This document shows positions 1 through 8,497 of a stretch of 19,191 bases of DNA, in pieces. Position 1 is the first letter of the stretch. Each line of letters opens with the position of its first letter. The position numbers were made by a program, and so were the translations under genes. The DNA comes from Beroe ovata (lineage: Eukaryota > Ctenophora > Nuda > Beroida > Beroidae): NCBI GenBank assembly GCA_946803715.1, contig CAMPET010000010.1, positions 301,670 to 320,860 on the forward strand, in the 5' to 3' direction. Below the pieces are notes generated by a model, which did not search any database, had not been told where the DNA came from, and worked only from the letters and a program-made list of their open reading frames with translations.

Positions 1-31
<31 letters not shown>

Positions 32-1255
32 AACACGTGCGTGCGCGCAAACACACAGACAGTATGGCTTGAAACTAGTTTGAATCATTGGTCACAGATC
101 ATATATCAACAATCACGTCATGGAATTGAATAATCGGCTGACATGATATGTCTCAATATCATAGAGACACAGGTGCACTTTCATGATAAGGTGGAGACTT
201 CAGACAGAGTGTTGCTGTGTTTCAACTGTTTGATTTAGAGGAACGAATAGATTATAGAGCAGTACGTATCAAAGGGGTCTTGGCATTTGAATTCCTACTT
301 TCTTAATCCTTATTTGTTGTTTACACAAAATCTGAATTTAGGAATCTGAATTTAGAGCATGTAAGAATGACGTATTATGTTTAGGTGACAATATAACCTA
401 CATTCCACTGTATGTTCTACTGCATCACTTTTCGAGGAGACCACTTCTCGGGGAAATTACTTCTCTGATCTTGGATTTCAATGGATAATTAAACAGACCA
501 CACACACATATTCTCTACACAGTTTTCCACCTCATGCAATTGAAACATGAGACGGCGGTGTTATGTTTTCTCCGCAACCACACTACTGCCTGTGTGTTGT
601 CACGACAACCAAAATTAGGTTTCACTCACGGAGCCTAGGCACCTACTCGGTGGATGTTGTAAAAACATCATTCATCATAGCCCACCAGAGGAACAACCTA
701 TTGTAATCAATGATTCTCCCTACTTTCGGTTAGAAATAAGTATAGAGAGATTGGGAAATAGAGTACCGTACTTCCATAATACCTACTACATTTAATGTAG
801 TTTTAAATAAGAGCTACCTCTCAGACAGCGCACGTTTCTACCTTATACTCGCGATATTGTACAGTGACGATGGACTTATCATGATGATACAATTACTAGT
901 TCAGTCGACTGAAGCTCTGGGACTAGTGACACTGTGTGTGTGTGCATGAAGTTCCATGATACAGGACTCTATGCTTCAGGAGCTCTATGTTACAGGAGCT
1001 ATGTACGTTACATGTATCAAGTCCTGTTACATGGATTTACATTTTCCAAACATGGCGTCCGAGACTTATCCATCGCTAAGAGGATCGAACTCCTAGAAAA
1101 CTTGGATCTCTTCTATCCCCCAGATACCCCCACTGAACATTGCCTGACCTCAAAAACACTTAAAACTACGTCACATGACAAGTGTAATGTGAAATGTCAC
1201 ATGACAAGTGTCACGTGTCACTCATCACGTGCAATGTGTCACGTGTGTGACTCAC
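1..1255. other. Left flank, no exon recognised
   Basis: It begins with a (CA)n run (1-29). It should contain or precede the next p190 exon, which must enter in phase 1, but I could not identify one. The open frame at 934-1263 (+) covers E-box-like repeats and has no protein-like content. Confidence 0.5.
1171..1246. repeat. CACATG/CACGTG repeat cluster
   Basis: TCACATGACAAGTGT is repeated directly twice. It is followed by CACGTG at 1212, 1226 and 1240, exactly 14 bp apart. The cluster lies immediately downstream of the pG2 exon donor on the minus strand, in the p190 intron. Confidence 0.88.
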
Positions 1256-1428
1256 CCAGGTAGTGAAGGAGATGGACCATGACAAAGACGGGTGTGTTAC
1301 TGATGACCGTGTGCATCACGTAAACGTCCGACTCGTACGGGTGTACGAAACTGTACTGGAACTTGGATAGCGCGCTCGATATCTCCTTGAAGTTGACATC
1401 ATCGTCGTATAACATCCGTATCGTGAGA
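1256..1428 (-). CDS. ARHGAP35: p190 RhoGAP exon: start of pseudo-GTPase pG2
   Basis: The acceptor is gatatcccccag and the donor gtgagt, phase 2 in and 1 out. LTIRMLYDDDVNFKEISSAL aligns with human [23 protein letters not shown]. It continues to VFVMVHLLHYLG. It is the last p190 exon I can place in the window. Confidence 0.75.
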
Positions 1429-4400
1429 CTGGGGGATATCGGTGCCGTGTTATACTGCGCGTCAAGTATTATTTCAATGTGTCGAGCAATCAATTATTAT
1501 CAGTCTCATTAATCAAACAAGGTAATGATCTGCTATCAATAGCATGAATTTGAGAATACGGACATTCATAAATTACTTATGGAAACTACAGAACTCAAAG
1601 AAAGCTCTCGGTACACTCACTTGAACACATTTCTGTTGGCTATTGAAGTGTTATCCACAAAGTCAGCTCTGTGGTTTACTAGACTGATGTTAGCTGACAA
1701 CACAGCAGATAGGGAGTCACCAAACCTCTCCTCCGTGAGAAGCTCACAGTTTAACCTGGGTTAGGGAGAGAAAGTGGTGGTGTCAAGGACGAACAATTGC
1801 GTTAATATTGATCAGGTAGTGGAATACGCGGTGAATGAATGCGGTGGTGTCAATAACAACTCGGTGTCTCTGAGAGATACGTCATGATATAGTGATGTCA
1901 ACAGAGTCAAATGTCACAGTTACCGAGTTAACAGTTTTCAGAATGATGTTAACCGAGTGGTGTCAACAGTACCCAAGGATGCTAAGAGGTGACACACTGA
2001 ATAGAATTATTATGATCTAGTGCTCAGTATAGCTCATGATTGTTTACTGCATTCCATACTCGAGTATTATTCAAGTACTGCTGCCACCTGTGGTCAGTGG
2101 TCACACTACTGTGAATTGTCATGCCACCTTATCTACTCTGTCCCATATCAGCGAACATATCTCATATCGAGATATGTATTTCCACAAAACTGCCATAAAA
2201 TTTCAAGAGTGAGAGTTGAATAATCATTTATCAATTTTTACATCAGAGTACAGTGAATCGAGGAACTTTCATTGTTAAAATGAACATTTTCCTTTCTTAC
2301 ATTTTCTCTACACTATCCCTTGACATATTTAATTTCTATCTCAATTACTATTGTACAGCAATGTTATGTACAACACAGGCAAGAATTTCATGCATTCTAA
2401 TTAATCCATATTCCATTTTCATATCCAACCCCTCTTATTGAATTTAAGCACGCACTGCCGCAGTGATATAATCACGTACTATTCTAAAAATTCACAATTT
2501 GGAACCGCAGCAAATAGGTGCCAGGCGGTTCGAGAACTCATTTTGAGTTTGAGTATTGGGTGTACTCTGTATATATAAGTCGCATGAGACATCAATGTTT
2601 CTGGATATCTGACGACTCATAGATGCGATAATTGACAAAGCGAGGCAGGCTTTGTCAGGGGCTCCTTAAAATGGTCGTTATTGTGTTGATGGTCGTTTCC
2701 TTTTGTGCATTGTCAGAATGAACCGAAGAGTAGACACATGTTATCATAATCGCGAGAGTTTGCTTGTTTGTAAAGGAAAATGTGGACATTGTAACACAGT
2801 GCTAAATCGGAGGGTTTATTAATATTGTGGAAGTNTAGAAGCCAATGATTACTGAAACACAAGGATATTTTTTCATCATATTTCATCTCTCGCATGATAT
2901 AAGATAATTTTTATTGAGTTGTTAATTAATAATTATTCATTGTAATCGAGTTTGTCGGAACCTACCTACAGAAAGATCTAGCATTTTGTTCTACTGGGAT
3001 CGACAGCCCTTTTGGCAGATGCAATTGACATTTAGTGACTATGATGATTAAGTATTGGTGCGACCTGTCTTTTGTCAGAGATTCCACAATATTTCTCCAT
3101 ATATACCACATTTCATACGTGTGATTTATCGGTTATATACTCACATATTATGAATTGTTTATAACATCCTCCTCTCACCACTCTTTGTAATAGAGATGGG
3201 GAGAGTATAGGGTGTGCGTTGCTGTTTGGAGTATTCCAAGTACTTAATTCCCTAATTGTCCTGTGTAATCAGTTATTATCAGTAACCCCTCTCTCTCCTC
3301 TATTATACGATGCATACTATAGTACATGATCGGTTGATGCGAAGCCAAAGACAAGGAAATACTATTTGATAACTACTATTTATGTAATTGAGTGTTTAGA
3401 AGTAGGGATAGTAACTGGCAATCGTAACGTAATGCCTTCTTCAGAATGCCCCATTCAGGTAGAGAAATTTCCAGCAGTCGGTGTCAAACGGATAATCGGG
3501 AGTCGTCATCGAGATTTGAGTCAATGGAGAATAAATGTACCAAAAGCAAAAGTACACGCTCAAGTTCAATTTGATTGCCGTTCCGTTGAATATAATTTTG
3601 CCTCCTTCGACAAAAACAGCCCAATAAGACCGGCAATCAGCAAGGATTATATTTGCATCGTAACAGATTCAACTCACAGTGTACAGGGGAATCGTCGAAT
3701 ATCTCGAAGTTATCTGGGTCCCTAATCTCCACAGTCAGATTATACTCTACATCTTCCACTGTTATCTTGTGCAACTCCTGTGTCGTGTGTTTTGTTTTCA
3801 ACAATCGTTTGGGTAAGGTAGTATTACTGAATTCGAGTTATGTGAAAGGGAAGAGAATAACTATCGAAAAATATAAGTTCTCTCGAGCACTAATGAGAGG
3901 AATGAATTTCATCACTGTGAGCACTGACCTGTTTGACATGGTCGACCCACTTCTTGGCAGTGCTGTCACTGGACATCATGACGACAGAGAATTCCTCACT
4001 CTCTATACACAGTCTCGAGGAGTAGCCTAGCTCCTTTCTCCTGCAGTAACGTTCATGGGGTGGAATATGGAATGAACTGAATTCTCTGAATTCTCTGAAT
4101 TTTTTACATCTATACTCTCTTTATTCTAGAGAGGTCAAAACGACCACAGTCATTAGATTCTGCCATTGATTTAATACCTAACAAATTGATGTCTATGGTG
4201 AATGTTCGTTGGATAATCTATAGGGTGAAGTTTTTGGCAACATAAATCACTGTATAGAATGCGAGGTGATGACAAATTATCTGGTCACTCAATGCGAAGA
4301 GCAATATCACTATGTACAAACCTTGTACAATCAATATCAATTATACCAAATATGGGAGGTAATTTGCTCAGATAAAGTGGATGGTTCCGCGTTATTTCAG

Positions 4401-6774
4401 TTATAACGCGCGAAAGTAACCTATAGCCTATAGGTATCAATCTTCGAACTTGCTGAATATTGCTGAAGGACTTCTATAAAAGTTGTATCTCTGCGCTTTC
4501 TATGTACAAACGCCTAACATATAGAGTGTGCGTGACTGAAGAATGGGACATGAGGGAATCTGTAGGAACAGCCTCCATAAGTGATAGAAACATTATCGTA
4601 TATCGAATATCGATCAGTGGTAATTAATGTCCGAGTCATTGTTCTGCCATTCTCGAGGTGACAACGTGATAATCGTAATCAAATTATTCCCACAAAATTG
4701 TACCTGTTTCCTACAATTGAACACGTTACACACTGCACTTTGCCGGAACACAATAAGTACTCAGTACAGTACCAGATCAAATTGACGTTGGTACAATTTA
4801 AATAAATGATAATAATACTTACGAGATGCTCTTATCCACTATCAGTGACTTGTAACCCTTTTCCACACTGGACAATTCACAGTGATTCCGGGCACCAGTT
4901 ACAATGGTAGCCAGGTGTTGGAGTAAGAGGCATTGTCTCTTGCTCTGGACACCTCCTAAACTCTGCCACCTTACATCTTCTTGGAGGGCTGATGCAAGAG
5001 AAGTGGTTGCGTCCGGCTTTAGATCACCTCTGGGACGAATAATATTTGGTCAGTTTAGTATGCCAGATATCGATATATATTTGGAGAGAACTGTGCACAA
5101 AAAATTGAACGAGAAATCATTTCTTACCCTGGTAACTGAGCTTTGAAGAGTTCAGTGTTTTCGAGAAGCATTTCTTCAAAGTTCCTCTCGCACTGTTTGG
5201 TAATCACGACTTGGTGATCACTATAGATGCTTCTGCTCTTCTGCCGATTCAATCTAGAGAACTTCTCATCAACACAACCGAGAACGTCATCTAGACTCAA
5301 ACCAGGAACTATGTTGTTAGCAAGTGTCAACGACTTCTCAAATTCTTCGGCAAGTTCTATCTGTTCTTGACGTTTTTTAAGTTCAGTTATCCTGTTCTCA
5401 AAGCAGATCAAAGCTTCCTGCTCTTTCAGTAAGTCCAATGGGATTAGGGGTCGGTTGGATTCGGGGGAGTGTTGTAAGCTAGCATCTTTCCAAGTAGTTT
5501 CGTCAGGTAAAGCCACAAAGTATTCATTGAAATCGGGATGGTTCCTTATAAACTCTATTGCAGCACTGTGCTGAGAAAACGCTAAATTATCAATGAAATG
5601 GGTGAAAACTGAATCCAAATCTTTCAAGTAAAGATTCTTTCGTTTCTCGTTTAATTTTAGAGTAAGGTTCCTGAGATGTCTGTCCAAAATCGACTTGGCT
5701 TTTCTTGTACCATAAAGGTCACAATAATTCTGAAAATCTTTATTGCTTCGACAAAACTGTAGAAATTCATGCCATTTCACATTCTTATCAACCACATTTT
5801 TTTCAGTGAGAGCATTGAACAATCTGGAGACCTGAGCTTTTCTTTCCTTCATTAACTTGAATGATTCATCATAAGCAGGAAATGTTAGGTTTTTTATGGT
5901 ATTTTTGGAACTTCTTGTTGATTTGAAGGCTGCATAAAGGACTGTATCAATATTGATATTCTCTCTTGCTGATGTCTCAATTATAGGAGCCCTGTTCCGA
6001 CCTGCAAGCTGCCTTAGAGTTTCAACATGTTTACAATCCAATGCATCATATTTTGTAAGAACAATAATGATAGGCTTTTTGCAATCTTTGAAGAATGTTT
6101 CTGCCATGTTGTATTGTTCAACAAAGTGCACATTGTTTTGGGATACATCAAACACAAAAACAAATGCATCAACCACAACTTTGTCATGCTTTTCACAGGG
6201 AAATACATCCAAATCTTTACTTATCTTATTATCAGCAAGGGTGTCATAGTCAACATATTGATACTTGGTACCATGTGTGGTGATTTTTGTTCTCATTGCT
6301 CTTTTGAGATAGTTCTCTCCTCCACCAAACGGCTTGAAATTACTGTCATCATAGAACTGTGTATGCTCAATTATCCTAAATCCACATTTAGTGCTGTCAA
6401 ATGTCTGTTGCACATAACCCCAGTACAAAAAATTCTCATTATTGACAACTCTTCCACAAAAATCTTGATGTGAAATACCAGATGGATGGTGTTCAGAATA
6501 ATCATCTTCTTTGCACCTGTGTGAAATTTTCATTATTTCAATTGGTCAATCAATTACTTGAAAACTGTTCTGGAAATCCAAACTGTACCTACTTAATGAT
6601 TAAAAGATCCCTATTCCACACAGGGAATGTTTGAATTAGGAGATTTGAAAAAGATCACAAACTTCACCTCAACAATCTGTTGCAAAGACATGATTTTCCA
6701 GGGCCTATTTGTTCAGTTGAGTTGGCACTAGGTAGGCCTACCACAGCCAACCAGCAAGTAAAATCATCAGCCAT
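1256..6774 (-). CDS. ARHGAP35: p190 RhoGAP (ARHGAP5/ARHGAP35 family), 3' partial
   Basis: Joined minus-strand exons: 6774-6668, 6516-5128, 5029-4823, 4040-3929, 3777-3678, a gap, 1755-1621, 1428-1256. Phases agree wherever exons join. From the ATG it encodes a Ras-like GTPase domain: P-loop GPGKSCLCNR at about residues 24-33, G4 LTKYD ending at 193, G5 ETSAR at 216-220. FF repeats follow over roughly 255-545, then pseudo-GTPase pG1 (VVMMSSDSTAKKWVDHVK) and the start of pG2 (LTIRMLYDDDVNF). Family members are about 1500 residues with a C-terminal RhoGAP domain that stimulates Rho GTP hydrolysis and controls actin and adhesion. That domain lies beyond position 1. At least one pG1 exon is unresolved. 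There is no basis to choose between ARHGAP5 and ARHGAP35, since that split is vertebrate. Confidence 0.94.
1621..1755 (-). CDS. ARHGAP35: p190 RhoGAP exon: probable end of pG1
   Basis: The acceptor ctctccctaacccag is strong and the donor is gtgagt; 135 nt, phase 2 at both ends. It encodes CELLTEERFGDSLSAVLSAN, then NHRADFVDN. It would align with the end of pG1 (LIQQGQQIASKL). The match is weak, but phase and placement before the pG2 exon fit. Confidence 0.68.
1756..3677 (-). other. p190 intronic interval with unresolved pG1 exon(s)
   Basis: Splice phases require at least one exon here (phase 1 in, phase 2 out) for the middle of pG1. The best acceptor is tccttgtgtttcag at 2852. Beyond it IIGFY could match human CLCLY, but the ambiguous base at 2835 and a downstream in-frame stop prevent a call. 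The rest is AT-rich, with a 9-bp inverted repeat at 2155-2177. Confidence 0.45.
3678..3777 (-). CDS. ARHGAP35: p190 RhoGAP exon 5: pG1 strands 2-3
   Basis: The acceptor is cgacacag and the donor gtgagt, phase 0 in and 1 out. ITVEDVEYNLTVEIRDP matches human YVIDGKMYELSLRPIE in pattern and position relative to exon 4. Confidence 0.78.
3929..4040 (-). CDS. ARHGAP35: p190 RhoGAP exon 4: start of pseudo-GTPase pG1
   Basis: The acceptor is cgttactgcag and the donor CAG|gtcagt, phase 2 in and 0 out. FSVVMMSSDSTAKKWVDHVK is equivalent to human INLVILGKDGLARELANEI. No Walker A lysine is present, as expected for a pseudo-GTPase. Confidence 0.83.
4041..4822 (-). other. p190 intron 3
   Basis: This 782-bp intron holds two adjacent short hairpins (4388-4410 and 4419-4435) and a tandem attctctga repeat at 4081. 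No exon was found on either strand. Confidence 0.6.
4823..5029 (-). CDS. ARHGAP35: p190 RhoGAP exon 3: end of FF region
   Basis: The acceptor is attcgtcccag and the donor gtaagtat, phase 2 at both ends, 207 nt. LKPDATTSLASALQEDVRWQ and KRQCLLLQHL align with the human stretch KP...VLGEEQRF...LQAERDALILKHI. It ends in a Cys-containing linker as the human protein does. Confidence 0.88.
5128..6516 (-). CDS. ARHGAP35: p190 RhoGAP exon 2: GTPase domain remainder and FF domains
   Basis: This 1389-nt exon is phase 2 at both ends, with acceptor atttcacacag and donor CAGG|gtaaga. CGRVVNNENFLYWG matches human GGRVVNNDHFLYWG. G3 is replaced by IIEHTQFYDD, as in the family (IVEQTEFIDD). G4 is IVLTKYD and G5 IIETSARENIN. 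FF-type segments include WHEFLQFCRSNKDFQNY with GTRKAK, and FIRNHPDFNEYF. The exon ends EEMLLENTELFKAQLPG. The apparent Met at 6533 lies in the intron. Confidence 0.95.
6668..6774 (-). CDS. ARHGAP35: p190 RhoGAP exon 1 coding: start codon and P-loop
   Basis: ATG at 6774 opens MADDFTCWLAVVGLP, then IGPGKSCLCNRLL. Human p190 has the same order: short N-terminus, VVGL, a loop, then GIGKSCLCNRF. The ATG has an in-frame TAA two codons upstream. The donor AG|gtgaag leaves phase 2 and the next exon completes an Arg codon. Confidence 0.93.
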
Positions 6775-6778
6775 ACAT
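6767..6778 (-). promoter_or_regulatory. Overlapping uORF at the p190 start codon
   Basis: ATG-TAT-GGC-TGA starts at 6778, four bases before the main ATG (6774) and in another frame. It terminates inside the main frame. The upstream ATG lies three bases downstream of the proposed acceptor, so it would be in the mature mRNA. It could damp initiation (inference). Confidence 0.5.
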
Positions 6779-6780
6779 TA

Positions 6781-7268
6781 CTGGGGATGCTGGAAAAAGG
6801 GTACAATTACATGACATCAGGACTTAGTTTCTATGCTAAATTCAACAAATCTCTCAAAAGTTGTGGTGTTAATCAAGGTGAGATGCTTCAAGTCCACAAA
6901 TATTGTCTTGTATCTCTATCTATGGATCACGAGGTTGTTGCAACAAACATTGATTAACATTTAGAGTGAAAAGTTCACCATCATTCTAAAGATAAGTACC
7001 AGATGAAGAGTGGTCAAAATAAAAAAAGGAATGTGATGACACCTAAGTATACATCAACAAATCATAATAATTATGAATGATTACAAACTGAATGCAAATA
7101 ATTTTTTTCAATATAAATAAAGAATAGAATAGAATTACACAACCACTTTTACAACATAAATAATAATGCAAATGAAACAAAAATTCACAAATTACGAACA
7201 TAGAATAGAATAGAATGTTTTTGACAGAAGATCAACTCAAATATTCAGTGCAAATCTCAAACACTTAC
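6781..7268 (-). other. Probable p190 5' UTR intron
   Basis: This AT-rich stretch lies between a gtaagt donor and a tttttccagcatccccag acceptor. It contains pentanucleotide AGAAT repeats (7116-7137, 7200-7216) and no coding signal. Confidence 0.45.
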
Positions 7269-7400
7269 ATCAATGTTAAATAACCTTTATTCAAGGTGCC
7301 CAAATTAAGAACTTTCTTATTAAAAACCTTTCTGTGAATTACATGCGTACACGTTGCGCGCCCCTTATTTACTCGATCATCGGTGGTCTGAAAATTCGTA
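7269..7400 (-). other. Candidate noncoding 5' exon of p190 RhoGAP
   Basis: A strong donor gtaagtgt begins at 7268 on the minus strand. A matching acceptor (ttttccagcatccccag) ends at 6781, just before the coding start. The upstream end at the edge of the CpG-rich block is a guess. The exon would carry a start-stop uORF, ATGTAA, at 7344-7339. Confidence 0.5.
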
Positions 7401-7700
7401 AAAAACACGAAAACGCACAGCGCGCGCGGAGTATTTGGGTCAGATCACGCAGCGCGTGAACTGCATAAACATTCGCTGCACTGGCGCTGTGCTTGCCAGT
7501 TCCTACGCTGCACGTGACCGAATACTCCATTACTCCGCGCGTTGTAGGGTTTTCCCTACCGTCGGCGCCGCGCAATTGCAATTCAATTGTCATTCCTTAA
7601 GGCCTTGCGCTTGCCAGGGATAAAATCCCGCCATTGCCTGACGATGCTAAGCCCAGCTGACGCGAGGCGCGATCAAGCGGCAAGCGCGCAATGAAATTCT
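7340..7700. promoter_or_regulatory. CpG-rich block, probable p190 RhoGAP promoter
   Basis: This is the most CpG-dense intergenic interval in the window, with many GCGC and CGCG tetramers, in AT-rich surroundings. It sits 0.6-0.9 kb upstream of the p190 start codon and beside the candidate 5' exon. It also holds a CACGTG at 7511. No TATA box was recognised. Function is inferred from position and composition. Confidence 0.5.
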
Positions 7701-8493
7701 TGACAGGGGCTATCTTGACAGGGGCCAGCAAGGGTAGGGTGAAATCCTACAACTCCGCGACGCGACTCTAGTAGACATTCCTGATCCTATGCTGACATAG
7801 CAATTTCTATAATGCAAATTGAAATATTTTTTACAGATACGACGACAGGGATTATAATCAATATCATTAATGATTAAATTCCGCCAGCGATGAGCGAGGG
7901 TACTGGGTAGGGAGTAGAATTCTAGCACAACTCTACGTCCAGTGGCTACAGAGTCGTACCAGACTACCAGGTATCATTATTCATTACTGCACTTTCCCTT
8001 GGATTCACTTAAGATTTCATGGTAAGCAGCAAGGCAAGAGTGCAATGATGAATGATGTCGTGTCATTGTGTACTGAACTCTGAATACAATTAATACAACA
8101 CGTTTACTAATAAGGGCGAATCTAATGGTAGGCGCTTTATAATTTTCAAAACAACTGTACAATTCATGCGGAAGGAGCCATGCACTCAATTCTCCTTCTT
8201 CGAGAGAAAACTCCGTTAAAAAGAAGAAAACTCGAAATAACCAAAGAGATTTTTACACAGAATCAAAATACACCAATCAACTCCATCCATGCTCGTGGAC
8301 CAAATGATCACGCGAGGCGCCTTTAAACCTCCCATTCACTCACACTGATAACACTAAATTACTTAGGGCAAATCAAATTTTTAAATCAATTCCCGGGTAC
8401 TAACTTTAAATTCAATCGTATGTTTTTTGTCTTAAGGACAAAGAAAGGAGACTTCCACATTATCTAACTCTCACAGTCTATGAGCTTGACTCC
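7700..8493 (-). other. Probable CNOT4 3' UTR / intergenic stretch
   Basis: This is AT-rich sequence downstream of the CNOT4 stop with no convincing exon. I found no canonical AATAAA on the minus strand here, only variants such as AGTAAA near 8105. The 3' end is therefore not placed. Minus-strand open frames at 7710-7928 and 7977-8189 lack recognisable content. Confidence 0.4.
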
Positions 8494-8497
8494 TTAT
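8494..8497 (-). CDS. CNOT4: CNOT4 terminal coding bases: one base plus TAA stop
   Basis: The acceptor acccatctatttcag is followed by A-TAA. The A completes CA|A (Gln) from the previous exon and TAA ends the protein. The rest of this last exon is 3' UTR. Confidence 0.72.

Noticed and set aside
3366-4030. Two plus-strand open frames of 119 and 125 codons
   Set aside because: They lie antisense to p190 exons 4 and 5 and to the intron between them, and show no domain. The minus strand explains the open sequence.
5953-6473. Open frames antisense to the p190 GTPase exon, and an overlapping minus frame
   Set aside because: They are shadows of a strongly supported coding exon.
6517-6533. Met at 6533 as the start of the long p190 exon
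   Set aside because: It lies upstream of a good acceptor. Joining at 6516 to the P-loop exon restores the family N-terminus in phase.
7286-7291. AATAAA on the minus strand as CNOT4 poly(A) signal
   Set aside because: It lies beyond the CpG-rich block and just before a strong p190 leader donor, so it is more likely 5' UTR sequence.
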